Source of the DNA: Clostridia bacterium
Lineage (GTDB): Bacteria; Bacillota; Clostridia; Peptostreptococcales; Anaerovoracaceae
Assembly: GCA_902363595.1 (NCBI GenBank)
Contig: CABJAP010000010.1
Coordinates: 62,001-126,000 of the forward strand
DNA length: 64,000 nucleotides
Direction: 5' to 3'
Position 1 is the first letter of the stretch. Every line of letters begins with the position of its first letter. Below are positions 15,655-23,798 of the stretch, piece after piece. A program made the translations under genes and the position numbers. Under the pieces are notes generated by a model, which saw only the letters and a list, made by a program, of their open reading frames with translations, did not search any database and was not told the origin of the DNA.

Positions 15655-17094
15655 CTACAGCAATTCCTTAAATCCATCGGTGTTGTATTCTTTTCCCGCC
15701 CTTTTCAGCTTCAATGCTTTTAGCAAAGCGTAGAACCGTTTCTTGGTCATCGGGTATTTGAGGATCGCGAGGATCCCTATGACGATTCCAATGAGCGGTA
15801 CCAAATTGAATATATTGAAGATCATATGCTTTGCTTCTATGGCCTGTACAGCTAAGGACGCGTCGTAGCCGCCTTTGGCCAGCAGCATGCCGGTCAGCCA
15901 TGAAGCGCTGGCCGCGCCAAGTTTTTGGAAAAAGGAGGTCAATGCGCTCAGAGTCCCCTCTTTTCTTGTCCCATTTACAAATTCATCCACTTCGCAAAGA
16001 TCGTACATCATGGCAAAATACAAGGTCCAGAAAGCGCATGTCCCAAAGGATGATATGGTGAGAAATACGATGTATATCGCGTAATTGCTGACCAATCGGG
16101 TATACATGTCATAGCCCATGATCATTACGATGAGGGCGGTTGTCGCGCTCACGCCCAATGCGATTGCATACGCGTACTTCTTATCAACTTTTTGCGAGAG
16201 GATATTAACAACAGGGATCCACCCTAAATTGACAATCGTATAGATGATAAAGGAAAGGGACTGCTTTTCAGCGGAAAATCCCAATACGTGGTTCATCATG
16301 TACATGCTGGAATTGCTTATGACCGCCGCTATAAGAGCTACGGAAAAAACGGATAAGAAAAGCCACTTGACCGGCTTGAGTTTAAAGGCTGAGATATAGT
16401 TGGCGAAAAAATTCATTTTTGCTTTGTCTTTCACTTCCGACCAGTCGATTTTGTCTTCTTTTCCGCGGGTGAAATTCCAGCATACCAGTCCGGTAAGGAT
16501 GGTGATGGCCATAAACAGCACACCGATAAAATTCCATGCGAAATCGGATGAATAGCCGCTGCCTTGCAGTTTGCGCAAAAGGATCGGCGGCAGGGCCGTG
16601 GCCAGCATGGAGGCCAGATACATGAATACGCTGGACCACGCCCGCAGGGAAGTTCTCTCATTGAAGTCCTCGCTCAGCTCGGCGCCAAGGGAGAAGAACG
16701 GTATGTCATAGGTGGTAAAGGACGTCCAGAACAGCAGTGCCACAGCAAGGAAATAGAAGAACTGCGCGTTTCCGCCCAGGTCGATGTTGTTGAACAGCAA
16801 AAATACAGATATGCCGTATGGTATGGCCCCCGCCAGGATCATGGGCCTCCTTCTTCCGTATTTTGATTTGAGATTGTCCGATATATAGCCAATGATCGGG
16901 TCGGTAACGGCATCCCACAGGATCGCGATCAGCGAAATCATCCCCGCAAGCGCCGGGTTCATCCCCGCAAAATCCGTTAGGAAGTACAGGAAAAAGCAAT
17001 AATAAAGGTTAAAAGATGCTGAGTCCGCCATTTGCCCGACCGCATAGCTCAATTTGGTTTTGACGCCAATTTTTGAAGTTGTTTGGTTCATCAT
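15655..17094 (-). CDS. GPH-family (MelB-like) cation symporter
   Basis: A 479-residue permease with about 12 membrane helices. The N-terminal KLSYAVGQMADSASFNLYYCFFLYFLTDFAG and DAVTDPIIGYISDN motifs are those of glycoside-pentoside-hexuronide:cation symporters. The family is named for sugars, but there is no sugar gene here; the two peptidases behind it suggest a peptide or amino-acid derivative as substrate (inference). AAGGAGG lies 8 bases before the ATG at 17094; an open frame extends nine codons further without support. The gene is first in the operon and lies about 75 bases downstream of a -24/-12 promoter, so its expression should need the sigma-54 activator encoded upstream. Confidence 0.88.
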   Translation of the reverse strand: MMNQTTSKIGVKTKLSYAVGQMADSASFNLYYCFFLYFLTDFAGMNPALAGMISLIAILWDAVTDPIIGYISDNLKSKYGRRRPMILAGAIPYGISVFLLFNNIDLGGNAQFFYFLAVALLFWTSFTTYDIPFFSLGAELSEDFNERTSLRAWSSVFMYLASMLATALPPILLRKLQGSGYSSDFAWNFIGVLFMAITILTGLVCWNFTRGKEDKIDWSEVKDKAKMNFFANYISAFKLKPVKWLFLSVFSVALIAAVISNSSMYMMNHVLGFSAEKQSLSFIIYTIVNLGWIPVVNILSQKVDKKYAYAIALGVSATTALIVMIMGYDMYTRLVSNYAIYIVFLTISSFGTCAFWTLYFAMMYDLCEVDEFVNGTRKEGTLSALTSFFQKLGAASASWLTGMLLAKGGYDASLAVQAIEAKHMIFNIFNLVPLIGIVIGILAILKYPMTKKRFYALLKALKLKRAGKEYNTDGFKELL

Positions 17095-17181
17095 TTGAAT
17101 ATCCTCCTTAAAACAACTCAATTGGGCATTAACATCTTTTCGATATCGAAATACGTCTACTGTTTAAACGCTAATATATAA

Positions 17182-17197
17182 AGCAAGTATTATGCCA
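17182..17197 (-). promoter_or_regulatory. Sigma-54 (-24/-12) promoter
   Basis: On the minus strand TGGCATAATACTTGCT, matching TGGCAC-N5-TTGCW with the GG and GC pairs exactly 12 bases apart. It points into the GPH/P1/M18 operon. An activator of sigma-54 is encoded just upstream. Confidence 0.8.
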
Positions 17198-17240
17198 ATT
17201 CAAAGATACTTACTTTTCAATATATTCACACATACAAAAA

Positions 17241-17271
17241 GACCATGTGTCAAAATATGATACACATAGTC
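17241..17271 (-). terminator. Terminator of activator gene, or enhancer site
   Basis: GAC-c-ATGTGT and ACACAT-a-GTC form a 10-bp stem with one mismatch and an 11-base loop, followed on the minus strand by TTTTT. It could end the activator transcript. Its centre also contains TGTATCATATTTTGAC, shared with the repeat at 17306-17340, so it may equally be an activator binding site. Confidence 0.5.
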
Positions 17272-17305
17272 TTAGAAACTCGTTAAAATAAAACCGTTTT
17301 CATGC

Positions 17306-17340
17306 TGTATTATATTTTGACGGTGACAAAATATAATACA
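17306..17340. promoter_or_regulatory. Perfect 14-bp inverted repeat, probable enhancer (UAS)
   Basis: TGTATTATATTTTG (17306-17319), 7 bases, CAAAATATAATACA (17327-17340). It lies about 110-160 bases upstream of the sigma-54 promoter, the usual place for an activator site, and directly after the activator's stop codon. No T run follows, so a terminator is less likely. Confidence 0.55.
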
Positions 17341-17341
17341 A

Positions 17342-18736
17342 TTATTCGATATGGTTCTTTTTCATCTTGTGATACAAATTGCTTCTGGTTACTCCCAGCG
17401 CCTGCGCGGCCTTGGATTTGTTCCCGCCATAAAGCTCCAGCGCCCGTTTGATCGCCTGCTTTTCCGCCTCATCTCGAACAGCCTCCAGCGACTTGATCAC
17501 GCGGCTGCCATATTCTTTTCTTTTCTCTTGGGGCAGCATTTCCATAATGTCGTCTTCTTCGATCCGATCGCCGCTGCAAAAATATGCGCTCCGGTCGATG
17601 ACATTGAACAACTCGCGAATATTTCCCGGCCAGCTGTAATTGTAAAGAATTTTCATAGCGCCTTTGGTGATGCCCTTTATATCCTTATCAATGGTCTTGA
17701 TCTTATGCTCAGTCAGCAGTCTGATATCCTCTTTTCTCTCCCGCAGCGGAGGTATCCGCAGTTCGATAACGTTTAAGCGATAAAACAAATCCTCACGAAA
17801 ACGGCCGTCCTTTACCAGCTCCGGCAAATTCTTGTTGGTAGCCGCTATGACCCTCACATCGACCCCGATCTTTTTTCCGCCGATCCGGTCAATTTCTTTT
17901 TCCTGCAGCACCCTCAGCAGCTTGGGCTGGATGTGCATGGGCAGCTGGTCTACCTCGTCTAAGAAAATCGTACCTTTGTCAGCCAGCTCAAATTTTCCCG
18001 GCCTGCCGCCTTTTTGCGCCCCTGTAAAACTGCCTTCTTCATATCCGAAGAGTTCGGATTCAACGAGATTTTCCGGAATGGCAGCGCAGTTGATTTCGAT
18101 CATCGGTCCATTCGCTCGTTTGGAAATATGGTGGATTGCATTTGCTGCCAGTTCCTTTCCGGTTCCCGTTTCTCCATTGATCAGAACCGTTGTATCCGCA
18201 TCCGCGCATATGTAGATCCTCTGTTTCAGCTTTTTAATCGCCTCGCTTTCGCCCAGGATGTCCTGTATCCGATATTTCACATTTCCGCCGCTGTTTACTT
18301 TATTAAAAAGCTCTTCGATATCGATTTCAAAGTCCAGATCATGATTTAGGGAGCGTTCCGCGACCATATCCAGGAAGATGCGAATGTACGCGTCATTGGG
18401 CAAAACGTCGTAATCGACCGCGCCAAGAAGTTCCCCCTTTTCAACGATGGGATAGATCACCGCCGCTCCCGTGATCCCTACCGTTTGGTAAAAGACAATC
18501 TGCGGCTTTGCATCCTTGTCTAAAGCATTGCCGATCTTTGATACGGGATTGATTTTTTGAATGTCTTTGCCGTAGTAATTATCGGCCTCACTCTTGGATA
18601 CGCCCAGCTGCTGGACTCTTTCTACCATATCTTTTGAAAGAAATCTTACCTTGCCCTGTGCGTCAATCACCACCAGGCCTGAAATATGATCCAGGATCTG
18701 CCTGCATTCTGCAAGCGTCAACTTGAAATTACTCAT
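17342..18736 (-). CDS. Sigma-54-dependent transcriptional activator (PAS-AAA-Fis)
   Basis: A 464-residue enhancer-binding protein. An N-terminal PAS-like sensor (about 1-150) is followed by the AAA+ domain: Walker A GETGTGKE, the sigma-54 loop in the form GSFTGA, Walker B GTIFLDEVDQ, and the arginine-finger region REDLFYRLNV. The C-terminal Fis-type helix-turn-helix has GGNKSKAAQALGVTRSNLYHK. It would bind upstream sites and open the -24/-12 promoter at 17182-17197 in response to a ligand. AGGAGG before the ATG at 18736 selects this start over one five codons upstream. An extended -10 (TGGTATACT) lies upstream near 18770. The usual GAFTGA is GSFTGA here, a change seen in some members. Confidence 0.92.
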   Translation of the reverse strand: MSNFKLTLAECRQILDHISGLVVIDAQGKVRFLSKDMVERVQQLGVSKSEADNYYGKDIQKINPVSKIGNALDKDAKPQIVFYQTVGITGAAVIYPIVEKGELLGAVDYDVLPNDAYIRIFLDMVAERSLNHDLDFEIDIEELFNKVNSGGNVKYRIQDILGESEAIKKLKQRIYICADADTTVLINGETGTGKELAANAIHHISKRANGPMIEINCAAIPENLVESELFGYEEGSFTGAQKGGRPGKFELADKGTIFLDEVDQLPMHIQPKLLRVLQEKEIDRIGGKKIGVDVRVIAATNKNLPELVKDGRFREDLFYRLNVIELRIPPLRERKEDIRLLTEHKIKTIDKDIKGITKGAMKILYNYSWPGNIRELFNVIDRSAYFCSGDRIEEDDIMEMLPQEKRKEYGSRVIKSLEAVRDEAEKQAIKRALELYGGNKSKAAQALGVTRSNLYHKMKKNHIE

Positions 18737-19248
18737 GATACCTCCTGACACAAAGTGTAGATAGGTTTAGTATACCATACTATTCCGACAAGTACACGAA
18801 ATGATCCGGCATGTTTTGTTTTGTGCAGTGTATTGACTTCAACAGTTGAAATCCGGTAAATTCTCAAATATATTTGTAATTTTTACGCAAAGTTGTGGGT
18901 TTGCGTGGCCTCATTTCGAAAAAAGGCAGCCTGGCAGCTGGTCTAGCTGCTTTGAGGCGATGCAATCGTTGAAAAAAGCGTAAATTTTGAATAAAATTTA
19001 CGCTTTTTTCCGGACATAAACATCTGTCGCAATAATCGTGATCGTCGTGACCTCTGAATCCTTGAGGGGGGGCGGGGTCCAGGTTCCGGGGCCGGGGCGC
19101 GAATCCGAAAGTCGAGGGCAGGAGTAAATCATCGCAAACTTAGACCAAAACAAGCTCGATCGATCATTTTACTTTTTACCTCTTATTAATCCGGGCCCGA
19201 AGGGCCCGCTTCCTTCGGATCCAGAATAGCAGAGCAGCGCCTGCCAGT
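18737..19248. other. Non-coding stretch with G-rich tract
   Basis: No credible gene. It holds the activator promoter (near 18765-18775), a 17-bp perfect hairpin at 18972-19009, a G-rich tract at about 19062-19100, and a small GGGCCC hairpin near 19193-19208 just before the amidohydrolase stop codon. Confidence 0.6.
18972..19009. terminator. Strong hairpin, possible bidirectional terminator
   Basis: AAAAAAGCGTAAATTTT (18972-18988) and AAAATTTACGCTTTTTT (18993-19009), a perfect 17-bp stem with T runs on both strands. It lies beyond the nearest gene ends, so its own transcript is not obvious. Confidence 0.6.
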
Positions 19249-20955
19249 TCATTCTCTGCTCACAGACAGGCTGCTTGTAATACAGCGTTTCTCGCCCTCG
19301 AAATAGGTACATTCAGCTGTTACCGCAGACATTTGCTCTGCGGAAGTTGTAAAGATATCTCGATTCAGGACCATAAAGTTGGCCAGTTTTCCGGGCTCCA
19401 GGGAACCCATTTTATCATCCAGCCTCAGGCGGGCGGCATTATTGATGGTGTAGCCTTTAATCAGTTCCTCCAGCGTGTATTTTGCTCCCTCGGGCGGGCG
19501 GACGCTGCCGGGATATTTTTTCGGGTCCAGGGGAAACACAGGATCAACTCTCGTCATGGCTGCCTGAATGCCGAAGAATGGGTTCGCCCGCACCGCTTCC
19601 TGATAGCTGAATACGTCGCTGGAGAATCCCAGATTCCCCCCTGCTGCTGTGAATTCCCGAAAATCATACATGGTATTCCAGCGGTCGATTCCGTGGAATT
19701 CCTGCGCCGCTTCGCCAAAGTACCCGCCGGACCAATGGGTGGACCAGTCGATGTAAAGACCCAGCTCTGCGGCCCTTTCGCGGTCATGAGGATGGGTCAG
19801 CTCACAGTGGGCGCCTGTCACGCGGATCTTCCAGCCATGGCCGCAGATTTTGCGGGCTTCTTCCAAAGCGTCCACCACATTGCGGAACGCCCCGTCGCAG
19901 ATGATATGCAGATGGAGATCGATGGCCTCTTCATTGAGCCGCACCATGGCCTTGACCAGGTCCGCTTTATATAAATTGGCATGGCCGCAGTTCTTTCCTT
20001 CCGGGTCGTTCTTGAAAGGCTCCAGCGCCAGGCAATCGCCCAATTCATTGGTGCCGTCCACAAACATTTTTACCGTGTTGATATGGACCCGCTCAGTACC
20101 GTATTTCGCCTGCCACTGCCGCACGTTTTTAATTGCTTCTTCCAGATCATGGATGGTTCCCGCATGGGAAGCCCCCTCGTAATACATGCCTAACTTCCCT
20201 GCTTGATCCAGCTCCGAAAACAGCTTCATCGCCTCGCCGCCTTCTGTGAATCCATCCAGCATGCACATGACGCCGTTTGCCTTGAAGAAATCCAGCAGCG
20301 GCTTGATCATTTCTTCGTCCGGAGTATCCGGCGGATACCATCCGATGGCGTCGTAGATTCCCAGATCGCCCTCCGGCCCTCCTTCCAGGCACCAGCCGGT
20401 GTATTCTCCATTTTCATCTTTCACGAACTGCGCCTCGCCGACAGGTGATTTGCTGTGGGGGATGCCGTTTTCGTCTTTCAGCATTTCCAGGGCCATGGAG
20501 TTGAACCAGCATGCATGGTCTGTAAAATCCTGTATTCTTGCCGGCCGGTCGGAAACGATTTGGTCCAGCTCCTCTTTTCTCGGCCCTTTCGGCCCGAAGG
20601 TTTCCGCAAAATAATTTTCGCAGAAAAGGAACGGCCTTTCCTCTTTCGGATACTGTTTCGCGTATTTTTGAATATTTGCCAGCAGCTCATCCTTGTCGTG
20701 GGTCAGCGGCATCCGCACCCGATAAAAGGTCTTGGCCACTGTGGTAGGATGGGTATGTCCGTCCAGGAAACCCGGCAAAATGGTCTTACCTTCCAAATCG
20801 ATCATTTCCGTGTCTGCATCTGCCACCGCCCTCGCCTCTTCATTGCTGCCCGCGAAAGCAATCTTCCTTCCGGAAATCGCCAGAGCCTCGGCCCAAGGCG
20901 TCTCCTGAACGGATGTGTAAATCTTTCCGTTAAATAGTACTTTATCAATTTTCAT
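19249..20955 (-). CDS. YtcJ-like metal-dependent amidohydrolase (1)
   Basis: A 568-residue cytosolic amidohydrolase of the YtcJ / N-substituted formamide deformylase type. N-terminal GKIYTSVQETPWAEA and LPGFLDGHTHPT with the metal pair H-x-H, VDGTNELG, HLHIICDGA, SSDVFSYQEAVRANPFF and the closing ADxxxL-type region LEPGKLANFMVL. Such enzymes hydrolyse amide or formamide bonds; the substrate is unknown. It starts 24 bases after the APC permease gene and surely shares its transcript, so the permease likely brings in the substrate. GAGGTGA lies 8 bases before the ATG at 20955; a GTG four codons upstream overlaps that site and is rejected. A paralog lies at 27523-29226 in a similar setting. Confidence 0.88.
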   Translation of the reverse strand: MKIDKVLFNGKIYTSVQETPWAEALAISGRKIAFAGSNEEARAVADADTEMIDLEGKTILPGFLDGHTHPTTVAKTFYRVRMPLTHDKDELLANIQKYAKQYPKEERPFLFCENYFAETFGPKGPRKEELDQIVSDRPARIQDFTDHACWFNSMALEMLKDENGIPHSKSPVGEAQFVKDENGEYTGWCLEGGPEGDLGIYDAIGWYPPDTPDEEMIKPLLDFFKANGVMCMLDGFTEGGEAMKLFSELDQAGKLGMYYEGASHAGTIHDLEEAIKNVRQWQAKYGTERVHINTVKMFVDGTNELGDCLALEPFKNDPEGKNCGHANLYKADLVKAMVRLNEEAIDLHLHIICDGAFRNVVDALEEARKICGHGWKIRVTGAHCELTHPHDRERAAELGLYIDWSTHWSGGYFGEAAQEFHGIDRWNTMYDFREFTAAGGNLGFSSDVFSYQEAVRANPFFGIQAAMTRVDPVFPLDPKKYPGSVRPPEGAKYTLEELIKGYTINNAARLRLDDKMGSLEPGKLANFMVLNRDIFTTSAEQMSAVTAECTYFEGEKRCITSSLSVSRE

Positions 20956-20979
20956 AATTGGAGTCACCTCACTCTTTCT

Positions 20980-22344
20980 TTATTCAAGTTCCATTTCCGG
21001 CGGAAGTTTTCTGAATCCTTTTGTCTGGATCGCCAAAACAAGGACTCCGATCGCCAGCCATATGAGACCTACTGTTTTTGCCGTATTGGACATGTTAATC
21101 CATAAGACGGCACATATAATGGTAGCAACGATTGGCATTATGCCGTGCATGAAAATCGACTTTCCTCTCCGTTCCTTCTTTCTGATAAGGAAGTACACTG
21201 GTACGGAAACGTTAACGAGAAGAAATCCAGTTACCGCGCCAAAGCTGATCAGTTCCGCTCCGGCCATAATGTTGTCTGCAAATACGATTCCCAGCAAACC
21301 AATGATGGCAACGATGATGAGGTTATAAACCGGAACGCCATATTTATTGAGCCTGCCGAATAATTTCTTTGGCAGAATATTATCCCGGCCCATGTTGTAC
21401 ATAATTCGTGTGACTGCCGCCTGACCTGATAAGGCGCACGCGATGCTGCCGATGTTATCGATGATCAGGAAGGCGATATCCATATGGGGGATGAGCGTAA
21501 TCTTTGCCAGCAGTTGAAAGATCCCGGCGTCCGGATCGGACATCTGCTGCCAGCCTACCGGCCACATAACCTGTGCAATGTATGCGATAAGGGTAAAAAT
21601 AATTCCAGCCCCCAGACAAACGAGAACAATGGCCTTGGGAATATCTTTTTTGGGATTTTTCGCTTCTTCGGATAATGTGGAAACTGCGTCAAATCCCAGG
21701 AAAGATACACAGAGAATCGCAGCCGGGTATAAGACCAGTCTGAACTGGAAAACCTCCGGGTTGTAAAACGCGGTGCCATCGATGAGTCCGTTGGAAGTAC
21801 CGTCGATACCGCCTTTTGCAATGGTTATGATACCCACAACCACAAACAGCGCCATCATTAGCAGAGCTGCTCCTACAATAATATTGTCCGCCTTTGCCGT
21901 ATTGCTGATGCCAAACACGTTGACAAGAAAGCAGAGTGTGACCAGCACGATAATCCAAACCGCCACGGGCACGGCAGGGATATACGTATTCATATAAACC
22001 CCGACTAGCAGAAAGCACACCATCGGCAGCAGCAGATAATCAAGCAGCATCACCCATCCAGCTACAAATCCCATATGAGGGTTCAGGGATTGCTGTACAT
22101 ATACATACGCTGACCCGGATTTTTGGAATACTTTGGACATGCTTGCATAGCTGAATGCCGTGAAAAACATTGCGATTGCAGTACACAGCATTACTGTGGT
22201 ATACATCCCATTTGAAGCCACTGACATGGGTCCATAATAATTGAATACAACGGTGGGCGCCAAATAGGCCAAGCCGAAACAGATCAAAGAGCCTAATCCT
22301 AATACCTTTTTAAATTCACCATTTGTTTGTGCTTTCTCAGCCAT
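20980..22344 (-). CDS. APC-superfamily amino acid/amine permease
   Basis: A 454-residue permease with about 12 membrane helices. The N-terminal GLGSLICFGLAYLAPTVVFNYYG, the GSAYVYVQQSL motif, and SFLGFDAVSTLSEEAKNPKKDIPKA in the middle are typical of amino acid-polyamine-organocation transporters, nearest in look to PuuP-like amine importers. First gene of a two-gene operon with amidohydrolase (1); AGGAGG before the ATG at 22344. It is divergent from an AraC-type regulator gene (150 bases between), which probably controls it. The true substrate is not readable from the sequence. Confidence 0.88.
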   Translation of the reverse strand: MAEKAQTNGEFKKVLGLGSLICFGLAYLAPTVVFNYYGPMSVASNGMYTTVMLCTAIAMFFTAFSYASMSKVFQKSGSAYVYVQQSLNPHMGFVAGWVMLLDYLLLPMVCFLLVGVYMNTYIPAVPVAVWIIVLVTLCFLVNVFGISNTAKADNIIVGAALLMMALFVVVGIITIAKGGIDGTSNGLIDGTAFYNPEVFQFRLVLYPAAILCVSFLGFDAVSTLSEEAKNPKKDIPKAIVLVCLGAGIIFTLIAYIAQVMWPVGWQQMSDPDAGIFQLLAKITLIPHMDIAFLIIDNIGSIACALSGQAAVTRIMYNMGRDNILPKKLFGRLNKYGVPVYNLIIVAIIGLLGIVFADNIMAGAELISFGAVTGFLLVNVSVPVYFLIRKKERRGKSIFMHGIMPIVATIICAVLWINMSNTAKTVGLIWLAIGVLVLAIQTKGFRKLPPEMELE

Positions 22345-22494
22345 AACGTACCTCCTGTAAAAGTTTCAGATAAAAATTATACGGAATCCGTTTTGATAAA
22401 TTCAGTATAATGATTATTTTCTGACATTTATATGGACTTTTTGTTGAACTTAACATATAATTATCAACAAATATGTCTATATTCGGAGGGTTCT

Positions 22495-23490
22495 ATGCAC
22501 ACCGCAAATACTGTTCCAGATTTCATAAAAGATACACCTGTCGCGATTTCCATTTATTCAATCACTCAGGAAGCTTGTCACTACCACGAAGGATTTTTGG
22601 AGATCATCTACTGTTTTAAGGGAAATGCGGTTATCCATATCGCATATGAAGATATTCCCCTGACCGACGGCGATATTATTTCCTGCGATCCTCATGACAT
22701 CCACTCTTTACAGTCCTCGGAAAATAATTTATTCGTTTCCTTCTATTTTGACCTGCGCCATCCGATTTTCAACAATCCTGATCTGCCCTATATGTTCTTT
22801 GTATGCGAACGGTATGTTCTTAGAAAGGAGAAGCAGGATGAGATGCAGAATTTGAAGCATCTTCTGCTGACAATGCTTTATTTTTACTGTTTTCCCCACG
22901 AAAAAGTCTCCCAGAGGGAGACCTTTTGCAATCTGGCTCTGAAAATCATGGATATTATGCTGGAGCATTTTCATTTTTTCAATTATGTGGCAAACACGTT
23001 GGACTATTCCCAGGAGGCAAAGCAAAGATATGAGAAAGTGATGGTTCTTACAAACCAGCGTTATTCAGAAAAGCTTACGATTACAAAGATCGGGGCCCAG
23101 CTCCATCTGAATTCCAATTATCTGTCCCACTTTTTTAAAAAGACCTCGTTCGTCGGTTACTCCTCTTATCTGAACTTCGTGCGAATCTATCATTCAGAAG
23201 TGCTTTTGCTCGACTCCATCCGCAACATTTCTGACATCTCCTACACGGTCGGTTATTCGGATCCGAAGTTTTATTACCGCAGCTTCAAAAAATGGTATGG
23301 CTGTACCCCGCTGCAGCATCGGACATTTTTTAAAAAAATAGAGGAGCGGTCACAAGAAAATCAATTTTATGACCCCAAGGAAATATCGGCACAGCTGGAG
23401 CATTATATTTCCTACTACTTTGCGACGCTGCATATCCCCGAATTTTGGAACGTTCCGTTCGTTCTCTTCAGAAATGTGCCGCTGGTTTGA
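22495..23490 (+). CDS. AraC-family transcriptional regulator
   Basis: A 331-residue regulator. The N-terminal half is a cupin-like sensor (HYHEGFLEIIYCFKG, DGDIISCDPHDIHSL); residues about 175-275 hold the two helix-turn-helices of AraC proteins (ITKIGAQLHLNSNYLSHFFKK and ISDISYTVGYSDPKFYYRSFKKWYG in order). A tail of about 50 residues follows, which is longer than usual. GGAGGG before the ATG at 22495 decides the start over an upstream one at 22432. Divergent from the APC/amidohydrolase operon, the likely target. A 30-bp repeat shared with 32407 lies 41 bases after its stop codon. Confidence 0.88.
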   Translation: MHTANTVPDFIKDTPVAISIYSITQEACHYHEGFLEIIYCFKGNAVIHIAYEDIPLTDGDIISCDPHDIHSLQSSENNLFVSFYFDLRHPIFNNPDLPYMFFVCERYVLRKEKQDEMQNLKHLLLTMLYFYCFPHEKVSQRETFCNLALKIMDIMLEHFHFFNYVANTLDYSQEAKQRYEKVMVLTNQRYSEKLTITKIGAQLHLNSNYLSHFFKKTSFVGYSSYLNFVRIYHSEVLLLDSIRNISDISYTVGYSDPKFYYRSFKKWYGCTPLQHRTFFKKIEERSQENQFYDPKEISAQLEHYISYYFATLHIPEFWNVPFVLFRNVPLV

Positions 23491-23531
23491 CTTCTCCGAC
23501 CAATGCGCTGCTGTTATAAAATGTACACGTC

Positions 23532-23561
23532 CCCTCTGTGCATCGATAAAATGAAGTGATA
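23532..23561 (+). repeat. 30-bp direct repeat, left copy
   Basis: Starts CCCTCTGTGCAT and ends AAGTGATA; 26 of 30 bases match the copy at 32407-32436, same orientation. The two copies bracket the MerR-controlled catabolic cluster. The rest of 23491-23798 holds only the terminator below. Confidence 0.55.
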
Positions 23562-23723
23562 AGTGGAGAATCGAAGAATTCTTCCATATTATGAAGTCTC
23601 AATTGGATGCCAGACCAGTCTCTCTGCAGAAAAAGTTAAAAAAGCATAGAATCTCTTTAAGTCAAAGCTTCCTTATCATGCACTTAAATCAATCCACCTG
23701 TTTCTGTTTTTTTAAAGAAAAAA

Positions 23724-23759
23724 CCCCTTAAAACTTTCATAATTATCAGTTTCAAGGGG
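23724..23759 (-). terminator. Terminator of the catabolic operon
   Basis: CCCCTT-a-AAACT (from 23724) pairs with AGTTT-c-AAGGGG (to 23759). On the minus strand TTTTTT follows at 23723-23718. It ends transcription after the triple-Rid gene. Confidence 0.75.
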
Positions 23760-23798
23760 CTCGCTATCGAGAAGAGGAATAATATCCCCCTATTCCTG

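Noticed and set aside
17241..17340. Both inverted repeats as terminators only
   Set aside because: The perfect one at 17306-17340 lacks a T run and shares its core with the other, so enhancer sites are at least as likely.
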